DNA of 59,652 bases from Fusicatenibacter sp. (GTDB lineage Bacteria > Bacillota > Clostridia > Lachnospirales > Lachnospiraceae), in the NCBI GenBank assembly GCA_022766945.1, contig JALEOU010000020.1, positions 1 through 59,652 of the forward strand, given 5' to 3'. Each line of letters begins with the position of its first letter. The stretch's first letter is position 1. Shown here piece by piece: positions 8,451-16,798 of this stretch. Under the pieces are notes generated by a model that had not been told where the DNA came from, did not search any database, and saw nothing but the letters and a program-made list of their open reading frames with translations. Position numbers and translations under genes: made by a program.

Positions 8451-9233
8451 TCACCTCTCCTGGAAAAGCGCAGCCTGACTCTTTTTGGCACACCTGGAAC
8501 ATTCATCCAGCCCCTCTGCATCCTCTCTGCTGATCAGGCGCACGTTTCTGGTAAGTCCGCTGCACTCAAACGAATTATGGTAACGATTCCCGGATTCTGA
8601 AATATAGACAACCTCTTCTGTAACGCCGCTGCCGATACAGTGTTCACATGGCCGATAGCGTTCTCCGGATTTGTTTCGTGCAACTTCCGCCAGGCTTTGG
8701 GTTGTCTCATGTATTGTAAGAGAGATATGCGTACAGTTCGAATCCGTGTGATATACGCTCTCATAATCTGTAACATAAACCATTCCATGTAAAGCGCTTT
8801 CTGTTTCTTTGGATGTCTCGCTGCCGCTGTCCCCGCAAAATGCTGAAACACTGGCACAGGCAGTCACTCCAAAAACCCGAAGCGGAATCAGACGGTTCCC
8901 GATTTTGGGATAACAGGTTGCTTTCAGTTCAATGCGTTCATCCTCTACTTTACTTCCAAGGAATGATACCGTACCGCTTTCCTTACATTCCTCCGGTAAA
9001 TGCATCCGGGCATAGGCAATACAGACTGCCATCTCCGGCAACCGAAAGGTACCATTTTCCTTTTCATCCACTGCATAACCGCAGATGGACAAATACTTGG
9101 CGGATTCCTGGAGTGAAACCGTCAGCATCGCATGCAGTCGATAGACATCCACCAGTTTCAGAAGAATCAGGACTGCAATCAGAAACAATGGCAGTGCCAC
9201 AGCCGCTTCCGCAGTCAGACTTCCCGACCGCAT
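8451..9233 (-). CDS. TadE-like pseudopilin with two C-terminal Cys/His modules
   Basis: 260 residues. Residues 1-35 are TadE-like (SLTAEAAVALPLF and a membrane helix). From about residue 150 two copies of one pattern follow: Y161-H162-x4-C167, later C196xxC199; and Y218-H219-x4-C224, later C245xxC248. Each begins with a V-Y-x-(T/S) strand. The pattern resembles short zinc-binding repeats attached to secreted nucleases and similar proteins, so metal binding outside the cell is likely but not proven. The gene is embedded in the Tad operon 5 bases after the small ORF and 6 bases before the peptidase gene. Confidence 0.75.
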   Translation of the reverse strand: MRSGSLTAEAAVALPLFLIAVLILLKLVDVYRLHAMLTVSLQESAKYLSICGYAVDEKENGTFRLPEMAVCIAYARMHLPEECKESGTVSFLGSKVEDERIELKATCYPKIGNRLIPLRVFGVTACASVSAFCGDSGSETSKETESALHGMVYVTDYESVYHTDSNCTHISLTIHETTQSLAEVARNKSGERYRPCEHCIGSGVTEEVVYISESGNRYHNSFECSGLTRNVRLISREDAEGLDECSRCAKKSQAALFQER

Positions 9234-9238
9234 CCTGT

Positions 9239-9493
9239 TTATTTTCCCTTTTTGTATATCATCCTCTCCTTTTCCGCCGAAACCTCTGCATGAACAGAAT
9301 GATTATTCCAAAAATCATCCGTTTTCGGGCTTGACCAGATACAGAAGGCTGTCCTTTTACCGGAGCTGCAGAGGCTAACTACCGTCCCCAGTTCTATTTC
9401 GCGAAAGAGATGCTCCAGAAGAGAAATTTTTTTAGTTTTCAAAAGTAACCTGCCATTCCCTCCGGTAAAAGAACACCCCTCTGTGTCTCTCAT
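9239..9493 (-). CDS. Small protein of unknown function in the Tad operon
   Basis: 84 residues, no recognised family, no clear membrane helix, four Cys, strongly basic at the end. Support comes from position: its ATG overlaps the TGA of the DUF5702 gene (ATGA), its stop is 5 bases before the next start, and without it there would be a 250-base gap in an otherwise tightly packed operon. The composition is not that of a typical TadE/F protein. It could be a remnant. Confidence 0.5.
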   Translation of the reverse strand: MRDTEGCSFTGGNGRLLLKTKKISLLEHLFREIELGTVVSLCSSGKRTAFCIWSSPKTDDFWNNHSVHAEVSAEKERMIYKKGK

Positions 9494-10935
9494 TCTGTCT
9501 CCATCCTGTATCCGTAACTTCTTGTAATCTGATAATTCCGTCGTCCAAATTCCACCTGCATCCCTGCAGCTAATTCATCTACACAGCAGTCCAGACGAAA
9601 CTTCTCTTTTCCATAAATCGTACGCATATTGTATTCCACAAGATCCATGGCGCCAAAATTCAGCTCATTCATGGATTTCTTCAACAACAGAATTCTTAAG
9701 TAACCCTGGTAATCCACACCTCCGGAAATGTCTTTTCGATACTCGTCACCTTTTTCCAGAAGCTCAGGCAGATGCTCCAGTGCCAGCTGCCAGGAAGACG
9801 CATCCTTGATCAGTGCTACCCTTCCGCCATCCAGCAGCTCCCGAAGATCCAGCACACTCTCAGCAAATGCCCAGCACACTGCCAGCGCTGCCATAATGAC
9901 ACCTGTCGCAGCAGGGATTCCAAGAGATGCGGCAATCACTGCAGACATGCTTTCCATCTGTGTTCTCTTCGTCTGATCTGACACCAGATGTACCAGGTTT
10001 GCCGCTTCGCGCAGAACAAGAAGCTGTGTGACAACCCCTGTCAGGTTTTCTTTATCACTGTCCCTGCCGATAAGGGCATATTCCACCTGACAATCCAGTC
10101 CGGGATGGCCCATCTGCTTTGTATAGCAGGGAAATTTCCACATAAGGTATTCCACGAACAGCAGTTTATCCACAATACTCTCCTGTTCCTGCGGAATCGG
10201 GATTCCAAAACCGCTCTGCAGTTCCCTGCGGGAAGCAAGCTGTGATACTTCCGCCGTTCCGTCCGGAATTCCTTTTCCCGATGGCAGTACCAGACTTAAG
10301 ATTCCCATCTGCATGATCTGACGTATTACCTCAATCGGATTGACAAAATCTTCTCCTGTTGAATCGGCCGCTTCCCCTGTGGGTTCCTTCACTTCCTCAT
10401 ATTCTTCAATCACTTCACCGTCTTCATACTTTTGTTTCTGTTGTTCCTGAATCTCCACGACAGCTTCCTCTTTCATCAGTTTCTGGGAAAGCTGCTGTAT
10501 ACCATAAGTTCCAAGGCTTTCTTTCATAGCTTCACAGACCTGCCGGGAAAATGCCCATCCCTCCTGATCTGTTGCCAGGCAAAAGCCGGTCACATAATCT
10601 TCTGTAATCTTTCCGTTTGCAGGACTGCCCGAGAGGATTCCGTCCGCCGGTGCAGGGCTTAGGACCTTCAAAGCAGTCTCTCTGATCTCACGGCAGAGCC
10701 GTTCGGGCTGCCAGCTGCCATCGTCACTACCGCCACTGACGAAGAACACTTCATACTGTTCCAGCAGCACCGGATCGTATTTCGCAAACAGTGAATACAG
10801 TCCCTGATCCATGGCGCAGGATGTCAGTACCCGTGCATGAGCATTTCTGACAGATTCCAGGCTGCCAAAAATCAGAGAAAGCATCAGTGTCAGCATAAGA
10901 CACAGATATGCTGTTATACTCCCTTCTTGCCTCAT
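9490..10935 (-). CDS. DUF5702-type Tad-operon protein
   Basis: 481 residues. It begins with a pseudopilin-like helix (GSITAYLCLMLTLML) followed by the E-S-x-R-x-A pattern common to this group, then a long outer part with a second hydrophobic region around residues 340-365. Proteins of this kind (DUF5702, from memory) sit in Firmicutes Tad clusters between the Flp pilin and TadE genes and are thought to be large pseudopilins or assembly factors. AGGAG lies 10 bases before ATG. Confidence 0.72.
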   Translation of the reverse strand: MRQEGSITAYLCLMLTLMLSLIFGSLESVRNAHARVLTSCAMDQGLYSLFAKYDPVLLEQYEVFFVSGGSDDGSWQPERLCREIRETALKVLSPAPADGILSGSPANGKITEDYVTGFCLATDQEGWAFSRQVCEAMKESLGTYGIQQLSQKLMKEEAVVEIQEQQKQKYEDGEVIEEYEEVKEPTGEAADSTGEDFVNPIEVIRQIMQMGILSLVLPSGKGIPDGTAEVSQLASRRELQSGFGIPIPQEQESIVDKLLFVEYLMWKFPCYTKQMGHPGLDCQVEYALIGRDSDKENLTGVVTQLLVLREAANLVHLVSDQTKRTQMESMSAVIAASLGIPAATGVIMAALAVCWAFAESVLDLRELLDGGRVALIKDASSWQLALEHLPELLEKGDEYRKDISGGVDYQGYLRILLLKKSMNELNFGAMDLVEYNMRTIYGKEKFRLDCCVDELAAGMQVEFGRRNYQITRSYGYRMETE

Positions 10936-11038
10936 GGTATACAGCTCCTTCCTGACTTTTTACATTAAACCATTTTTTGTTATTCCTGTTGCCATACAAA
11001 CTGATACGGACTGTCCTTTTTCGAAGTTCCGCTGTGAT

Positions 11039-11206
11039 CTACACAGTATCGCTTTGTTCTGTGATCTTCTTTAACAGGTTGTTCACCAGACTTACCAGCT
11101 GTTTCTTAAAAATCAGTACAAGTCCGATGAGTACCACCAGAATCAGAATCACTTCCACAACGCCAACCGCGTCTTCTTCCAGCCAGAACTCCGGAATTCT
11201 TCCCAT
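11039..11206 (-). CDS. Flp-type pilin (Flp1-like)
   Basis: 55 residues, below usual ORF cut-offs. The order is a short leader (MGRIPEFWLEEDAVG), a hydrophobic helix that begins VVEVILIL with the conserved Glu, a Lys pair, then an amphipathic tail (SLVNNLLKKI). This is the pattern of Flp1-like type IVb pilins of Firmicutes. GGGGGAGG lies 4 bases before ATG. It lies between tadC and the DUF5702 gene, the expected place for the major pilin. Export and processing by one of the two prepilin peptidases is expected. Confidence 0.85.
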   Translation of the reverse strand: MGRIPEFWLEEDAVGVVEVILILVVLIGLVLIFKKQLVSLVNNLLKKITEQSDTV

Positions 11207-11233
11207 ACGCCTCCCCCCTTTCCTTTGAGATAT

Positions 11234-12529
11234 TTATGCATAAAAGGACAGAAATGCCGGAACTGTAAGTATGATCAGCACCACCACCAGCATCATTCCC
11301 ATCGGAAGCAAAAGCCTGGTAGCTGCAATTTCTCCGGCTTCCCTGGCCTGTCTTCTGCGGTTTTCCAACGCCTCCTGTGATTCCTGTTTCAATAATTCCA
11401 GCAGTCCTTTACTGCCTTTTTTCAGATTCTGAGTGAGAAGAGATGCCAAAGACCGATAGGCACTGACAGGACAGCGTTTTCCCATTCGCTCATAGGCTTC
11501 CTGTTCGGAGATTCCATTTTCCATCTCCTGATAGGTGAGCAGTATTTCTTCATAGCCATATCTCTTTTCTTTCGGGCTTTTTCCTTCCATCTGCTTTCGA
11601 TAATCGTAAGCAATCCGCTCAAAAACCTTTCTCATACCAAGCCCTGCTCCGAGAAGCAGCACAATCTTGCTGACAATTTCCGGATAGTCTCTCATCATCT
11701 GCTGTTCCTGCTCCCTGCGCTTTCTTTCCTCTGACTGATAGTAGGAAAATCCGTAGAAAATCCCCGCCACCAGAGCCAGACCAAACACTTCCATTCCCGT
11801 ATAGTCCGGCATTTCCGACCACTGAAGTTCTCTTCCGTTCAGAGTCGTCGGAAGATAAAAAATCGCTTCTTCTTCTCTCCCCTCGTTTTCCTTCTCGATT
11901 GCCTTCAGAATCTGAGAACGGATTTCCTCATCCTCACCCTTTTGCGGAGGGTATACATAGACCGTTCTCTCATAGATCCGCTCTTCTCCCTGAAGGCGAA
12001 GATGCCCTTCCAGTTTTACCTTAGCTCCCTCTTCCGGAATCTGATCTGATAGCATTCCCCGGTCGTCAATCAGCAGCGGCTGGTCAGTATCCCAGGATAC
12101 CGTCACCGGGCTGTCCGGTAATTCCGTAACCAGTTCCAGATTTCTGTTTACGGAAAGAAGAGAGTCGTTTTCCCCAGGGATGATGGCATCCAATGTCTCT
12201 ATCGCAGCATTCAATGCCTGAATGACTTCTTCCTGACTGTATCTTTTCGGGGGTACCGTGACCGTGATCCGATACGGCTCCCCGTGGTCGATGGATACTT
12301 CCAGTTCCTCCTCTGCCGGTTGGCTTCCTAAGGCGCCCCGTTCCAGGAAAGGTTCCGTCTCCTTTGCTGTACCGGTCAATGTTCCCACTGTGAGAACAGC
12401 GCCCAATAAATTCCCTGTCGCTGCAAGACAGAAAATCCGTCTTACCAGTTTGTGATTTTCCGTCTTTTTTCTCATCCGGACAAACCAGATGAGCAGCCCC
12501 ACCCCTGCTATCAGATGAATCCATATCAT
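11234..12529 (-). CDS. tadC: TadC-like platform protein with an extra outer domain
   Basis: 431 residues from the ATG at 12529 (GGAGG 9 bases upstream). The C-terminal 190 residues are a TadC/T2SF domain, with the cytoplasmic helices after MRDYPEIVSKIVLLLGAGLG and a final membrane helix. Unusually, the first 230 residues hold two membrane helices (about 1-17 and 27-52) and then a predicted extracellular domain of about 170 residues, with a segment (SWDTDQPLLI and later RTVYVYPP) like bacterial Ig-type folds. Normal TadC proteins are about 280-320 residues and lack this. Pilus platform function is established for the family; the role of the outer domain is unknown. Confidence 0.8.
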   Translation of the reverse strand: MIWIHLIAGVGLLIWFVRMRKKTENHKLVRRIFCLAATGNLLGAVLTVGTLTGTAKETEPFLERGALGSQPAEEELEVSIDHGEPYRITVTVPPKRYSQEEVIQALNAAIETLDAIIPGENDSLLSVNRNLELVTELPDSPVTVSWDTDQPLLIDDRGMLSDQIPEEGAKVKLEGHLRLQGEERIYERTVYVYPPQKGEDEEIRSQILKAIEKENEGREEEAIFYLPTTLNGRELQWSEMPDYTGMEVFGLALVAGIFYGFSYYQSEERKRREQEQQMMRDYPEIVSKIVLLLGAGLGMRKVFERIAYDYRKQMEGKSPKEKRYGYEEILLTYQEMENGISEQEAYERMGKRCPVSAYRSLASLLTQNLKKGSKGLLELLKQESQEALENRRRQAREAGEIAATRLLLPMGMMLVVVLIILTVPAFLSFYA

Positions 12530-12551
12530 ACTCTTAACCCTCCATCTTTGC

Positions 12552-13295
12552 TTATACCTCCACATCCAGGATCTTTTCTCCCAAAAGCCACGCTGATACA
12601 TACAGCAGCAGGCAGACGGTCATGACTGCAAATCCTGTCATATTTCCGTACATCTGATCCATAAATTCCGGAAAGGAAATCTGAATGTACAGAATGATTC
12701 CAAAGGGAATCAGGTTCATAACCGTCTGTTCATACCGCCGCGATGCAATCCCGGAACGGATCTGCCGCATCGTATCAATCCGGGAGCAGAAAATTTCCCA
12801 CGTATTCTGAAAAACCTCATCCATACTTCCGCCTGTTCTCTTGGTAATTACAAGCACACCGGCAAATGTCCGGATATCCTCTATTCCGCTGCGTTTTGCC
12901 AGATCCTCAAACAGCTGCTCCACCGGAACGGAAAGCGCCATCTGACGTACCATCGCTTTCAGTTCCTGCACCAGGGCATCCTCCCTTCCGTAGAGCAGCG
13001 CCAGATCCCTGGCAGCTTCTGTCACGGCATTTTCCAGAGAATAGCCAGAGCGAAGTGCCGAGTGCATGGAAGAAATGAGATCCCTGAAATGATCGTACAG
13101 CGTTTCTTTTCTTTTCTGGATCAGCAGAGCTCTCCGGTAATTCAGACAAAAGGCAAACACAAGAGGCCAGATCAGAAAAGCCCAGAGAGCCCGATAGCAC
13201 AGAAAATTGATTCCTCCGGTGATCGCCAGACTGGCAAGCCCGATCCGGACATATTCCCGGATTCCAAAGTGCCAGACCTGATACTCTGTTTTCAT
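12552..13295 (-). CDS. tadB: TadB-like pilus platform protein
   Basis: 247 residues from the ATG at 13295 (AGGA 8 bases upstream); the gap to the ATPase gene is 4 bases. Two N-terminal membrane helices, a cytoplasmic T2SF domain (SMHSALRSGYSLENAV; RTGGSMDEVF) and two C-terminal helices. With TadC it forms the inner-membrane platform on which the TadA/CpaF ATPase acts. Confidence 0.87.
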   Translation of the reverse strand: MKTEYQVWHFGIREYVRIGLASLAITGGINFLCYRALWAFLIWPLVFAFCLNYRRALLIQKRKETLYDHFRDLISSMHSALRSGYSLENAVTEAARDLALLYGREDALVQELKAMVRQMALSVPVEQLFEDLAKRSGIEDIRTFAGVLVITKRTGGSMDEVFQNTWEIFCSRIDTMRQIRSGIASRRYEQTVMNLIPFGIILYIQISFPEFMDQMYGNMTGFAVMTVCLLLYVSAWLLGEKILDVEV

Positions 13296-13299
13296 TCCG

Positions 13300-14463
13300 T
13301 CATTCCTTCTTTCCCGCAAACAGATCTGTCTTCTTTGTCAGGCCGTGTTCGCCATCCCACCGGTACAGCGGCACGATTCTGACTTCCTCCCCCTCCATCC
13401 CAACGATCTGAGCGATCTCCTCCACCCTCCGGCTGCCGTCCCCACCCCTCCCAAGGTGCACCAGAATATCAATTCCCGATGCGATCTGTCTTCGGATGGC
13501 CATCAGCGGCAGCTGCATTCCCATCAGCACCATAGTCTCCAGACGATGGATCATATCTCTCGTACTGTTGGCGTGTGCTGTGGAGATCGAACCGGCATGG
13601 CCTGTGTGAAGCGCTGACAGCAGTTCAAACGTCTCCTCTCCGCGGACTTCTCCAATCACAATGCGGTTGGGGCGCATGCGAAGCGCTGTCCGGATCAGAT
13701 CGCGGATCGTAATATCCGTGCCGTGTTCCAGAGTGGCCTCCCTCGCTTCCAGGCGCACCAGATTATCAATTCCCTGAATCTGCAGCTCCGCATTGTCTTC
13801 AATCGTAATGATTCTCTCATCTTTTGGAATATAGGCAGATAATGCGTTGAGGAACGTTGTCTTTCCCGAACCGGTCGCTCCCCCGATCATGATGGTGTAA
13901 CGCTCTCTCACCAGCTGTTTCATCAGCTCTGCCGCCTCACGGGTAATACTTCCATAGAGAATCAGATGCTCCATGGTGATTGCCTCCGGGGGAAAACGCC
14001 GGATCGTCAGAATCGGACCGTTGAGCGCAATCGGCCGCATGACCACATTGACCCGGTCCCCGTTTTCCAGACGGGCATCCACGATGGGATTCTGTTCATT
14101 TACAATACGGTTGCACCTTCCTACTATCTGCTGAATGACATCCTCAAATTTCTCACCGGATGAAAATGCCTTTCTGTACTTTTCGATCTTTCCGCGGCGC
14201 TCAACGTAGATCGTACGGTAACCATTAACCATAATCTCGGTCACTTCCGGGTCATCCAGAAGCTCCTGCAGTACATCCAGACGGCGCACGGAGTAAAACA
14301 GTTCTCTCCGCAGTTCATCTTTCTGCGCTACCGGCAGATAACGGCTTTCCTCCCGATTCAGAATCAGTTCATCGATCAGTTCCAGAATCTGGTCGTCCTC
14401 CTGATCCTTTCCGGGATCCAGTTTCTCCATCAGAAGCGAACGCAGCTGTCCCGTAAGATTCAT
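13300..14463 (-). CDS. cpaF: Tad pilus assembly ATPase (TadA/CpaF)
   Basis: 387 residues. Secretion ATPase of the VirB11/CpaF type: an N-terminal domain to about 165, Walker A GATGSGKTT with Lys201, an Asp box (ITIEDNAEL), a His box (ALHTGHAGSISTAHANS) and Walker B near NRIVIGEVRGEE. It powers Flp pilus extension and probably retraction. The symbol cpaF is used to keep it apart from the tRNA deaminase tadA at 46 kb. It sits between tadZ and tadB. Confidence 0.95.
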   Translation of the reverse strand: MNLTGQLRSLLMEKLDPGKDQEDDQILELIDELILNREESRYLPVAQKDELRRELFYSVRRLDVLQELLDDPEVTEIMVNGYRTIYVERRGKIEKYRKAFSSGEKFEDVIQQIVGRCNRIVNEQNPIVDARLENGDRVNVVMRPIALNGPILTIRRFPPEAITMEHLILYGSITREAAELMKQLVRERYTIMIGGATGSGKTTFLNALSAYIPKDERIITIEDNAELQIQGIDNLVRLEAREATLEHGTDITIRDLIRTALRMRPNRIVIGEVRGEETFELLSALHTGHAGSISTAHANSTRDMIHRLETMVLMGMQLPLMAIRRQIASGIDILVHLGRGGDGSRRVEEIAQIVGMEGEEVRIVPLYRWDGEHGLTKKTDLFAGKKE

Positions 14464-14475
14464 TTTCTTTTCACC

Positions 14476-15495
14476 TCACGATCCGCGCAGAAGCTGACGG
14501 ACAAAATCTCCGAGTTCACTCCATACCAGTTCTTCAAAATATGCCTTCCCGGTTCTGTTGGTGGTATGAAAAGGGACATGAATCTTGCGCATCTTTGCCA
14601 GCACAGACTGACAGTCCCATGTTTTCAGAAGGCTCTCAAACTGCGTAATCTTTGCCATCGACACGACATCACTGCGTACGGGAATGTAAAGCTCAGTGCA
14701 GTGGTCAAGAATCTGATACAGCTGCGCCACTCCGTCCCCGATATCCAGAATCAGGACTTCATAATTGCTGTTCTTCTCAATCTCCTCAAGCAGCCAGATC
14801 CACTCCTCATACGTCGCAGTCTGAATATCCATAGGGGAAGCAGCCGGCGGCAGGTAATCCAGATTCTGCATGCTCTGTATCATGCTTCCCATCTTGTAGA
14901 TGATGTTTTTATTCTCCTGGCGTGCATAATAAAGAATGTCACTGAGACCTTTGTCGTATTTGCACTCCAGCAGCTGTTCAAATCCGGAATGGCTCTCCAT
15001 ATTCAGATACAGAACTGCCCGGTCTCTGGACAGAATCTGACCGAGCGTCAGTGCAAACGAAGTCTTCTGCGTACGCCCCACCGGGGAGTAAATTCCAATC
15101 ACCCGCATCTCCTTCTTCGGAATCACAGAGAGTATGGGCGAAACTCCGCTCCTGGCTCCGTAGCAGGCCATCACCTCCCGGATCACCGCATCCGACGACT
15201 GATATTTATAGACCGCCGGATACTGGTCCAGCGAAGGACTGTGTACTCCTTCCGATAGAATTACGATCTGATGGATCGGCAGTGTCCGGATCTCGTCCCG
15301 CATAGCCTTATCCGAGATCAGCAGAATCTCAATCTCATTGTTTTTTGCAAAATCCGCCAAAACTTCGGGACTTGTAAATGCATGCACTTCAAAGGGTATG
15401 TTTTTCTTTTGATTCAGGTACTCCATGAAGTTGTATGCATATTCCATTTCCGTATCACAAACTGCAAATACATTCTTTTTCTTTGCGGAATTCAA
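14476..15495 (-). CDS. tadZ: TadZ/CpaE-like localisation ATPase
   Basis: 339 residues. An N-terminal receiver-like region (to about 110) is followed by a MinD/ParA-type ATPase with a deviant Walker A (SPVGRTQKTS) and a later LILDIGDGV strand. TadZ/CpaE proteins place the pilus machine at the pole. Start: TTG at 15495, with GGGGGAT 5-7 bases upstream, overlapping the TGA of the peptidase gene (TTGA). A longer frame from 15567 lies inside that gene and has no site. The altered P-loop suggests weak or changed ATP hydrolysis. Confidence 0.8.
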   Translation of the reverse strand: MNSAKKKNVFAVCDTEMEYAYNFMEYLNQKKNIPFEVHAFTSPEVLADFAKNNEIEILLISDKAMRDEIRTLPIHQIVILSEGVHSPSLDQYPAVYKYQSSDAVIREVMACYGARSGVSPILSVIPKKEMRVIGIYSPVGRTQKTSFALTLGQILSRDRAVLYLNMESHSGFEQLLECKYDKGLSDILYYARQENKNIIYKMGSMIQSMQNLDYLPPAASPMDIQTATYEEWIWLLEEIEKNSNYEVLILDIGDGVAQLYQILDHCTELYIPVRSDVVSMAKITQFESLLKTWDCQSVLAKMRKIHVPFHTTNRTGKAYFEELVWSELGDFVRQLLRGS

Positions 15496-16019
15496 TAAAA
15501 TCCCCCTATCCAGAGCAGGACTCCCATCAGCACGGGTACGGAAAAATGAATGCACTCCATCCCCCACTTCCCATCACGATAGGGAACCGGCTCCGCAGTT
15601 TTGTCATATTGTCGGGTTATAAAATAGTTCTGGAAATAATAGAAAAATCTGGTAAGACGCTGCAGCAGATTGCCGCAGACAAGAATAATTCCGATAGATA
15701 AGATTGCTCCAAAAATAAATGACAGAATGATACATTTAAGAACTTCCCGGGCTCCAAGGAAACCTCCGATGACGGAAAGGAGTTTGATATCTCCTGCGCC
15801 CAGCATATGAAAATAAAAAAGCAAATAGAGCCCCAGAACCGGAAGGAGTGCACCAGAAAGAAAAGTGCCCACACCCGCGGCGCCGCAACGGAAAATCTGC
15901 GTCAGCAGACCGGCAATCCACGAGATCACAATCCAGCCATTGGCAATTCTGCCTGTTCTCAAATCCATCCATACCGCCCCTGTCGCCACTGTCAGTACAA
16001 GACAGTGCTGCAAAGACAC
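15492..16019 (-). CDS. Prepilin peptidase (A24 family, TadV/CpaA type)
   Basis: 175 residues. First gene of the Tad operon. The catalytic aspartates are visible: Asp19 in MDLRTGRIAN and Asp77 in GAGDIKL, the classic GxGD motif. Five to six membrane helices. Start: GTG at 16019 with GGAGG 8 bases upstream, preferred over a TTG at 16034. It processes the Flp pilin and pseudopilins at the membrane. A second, more divergent A24 gene lies at the other end of the operon. Confidence 0.87.
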   Translation of the reverse strand: MSLQHCLVLTVATGAVWMDLRTGRIANGWIVISWIAGLLTQIFRCGAAGVGTFLSGALLPVLGLYLLFYFHMLGAGDIKLLSVIGGFLGAREVLKCIILSFIFGAILSIGIILVCGNLLQRLTRFFYYFQNYFITRQYDKTAEPVPYRDGKWGMECIHFSVPVLMGVLLWIGGFY

Positions 16020-16057
16020 GCTTATCACCTCCAACCTATGTGATTGACTGTGAGGTC

Positions 16058-16086
16058 ATTATAGCCATATGGTCTTAATTTGTCCA
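16058..16086 (-). promoter_or_regulatory. Promoter of the Tad pilus operon
   Basis: -35 TGGACA (one base off consensus), 17-base spacer, -10 TATAAT (perfect), 39 bases before the first start codon. The AT-rich 160 bases upstream contain a 12-base palindrome (GAAAAATTTTTC, 16138-16149) and two CTGTCAC copies, possible regulator sites. Confidence 0.85.
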
Positions 16087-16247
16087 GCGATTTTCGACAT
16101 GTTTTTCGTTTTTGTGAATTGCTTCCAAAATTGACTCGAAAAATTTTTCAATATTTTTTTCCATTCGAGTGACAGATTTTTCATTTTGAACGCCCTGATA
16201 GAAATTTTGCCAAAAATCGCCGGAAAATTTGGTGACAGTTTTTCTTT

Positions 16248-16748
16248 TTACTCCTTACTGTCCGGACTTGCGATAAAATCCTGGTACTCACCGCGGCACG
16301 CCTCTTTGAGGTCCTCCGGTTTTAAGCAGAGTGTTGTTCCGATTCGCCCGCCGCTCACATAGATTTTCTCATAACTGGCCGCTGATTCCTGTATGATCGT
16401 GGGAAACTGCTTTTTCATACCGATCGGACTGCAGCCGCCGCGCACATAGCCGGTGATCTCTGTGATTTCCTTTACGTGAATCATTTCCACAGACTTTTCC
16501 CGGACCGCCCTTGCAGCCTTTTTCAGATCCACTTCCTCTGCGATCGGCAGCACAAAGACATAGTACTGACCGCTTTTTCCCTGTGCTACCAGAGTCTTGA
16601 AGGACTGTTCCACCGGAGCTCCCGTCTTTTCCGCCGTGTGGAGACCGTCGATAAATTCGCTGCATTCATACTGGAGCACTTCGTAGGATATTTTCTTCCG
16701 GTCCAGAATCCGCATGGCATTCGTTTTGATTTCCTTTTCTTTTGCCAT
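16248..16748 (-). CDS. ybaK: Cys-tRNA(Pro)/Cys-tRNA(Cys) deacylase YbaK
   Basis: 166 residues from the ATG at 16748 (AGGAG 8 bases upstream). YbaK/EbsC fold: KTNAMRIL at the start, KTLVAQG carrying the conserved Lys, GYVRGGCSPIGMKK and the C-terminal GGRIGTTLCL strand. It hydrolyses Cys mischarged on tRNA(Pro). It follows the AlaX gene at 50 bases, so two tRNA-proofreading enzymes are probably co-transcribed. Confidence 0.92.
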   Translation of the reverse strand: MAKEKEIKTNAMRILDRKKISYEVLQYECSEFIDGLHTAEKTGAPVEQSFKTLVAQGKSGQYYVFVLPIAEEVDLKKAARAVREKSVEMIHVKEITEITGYVRGGCSPIGMKKQFPTIIQESAASYEKIYVSGGRIGTTLCLKPEDLKEACRGEYQDFIASPDSKE

Positions 16749-16798
16749 TTTCTTTTCTCCTGTCAAATGAAAGTAACTTCGGTCAGAAAGGCACCTGA

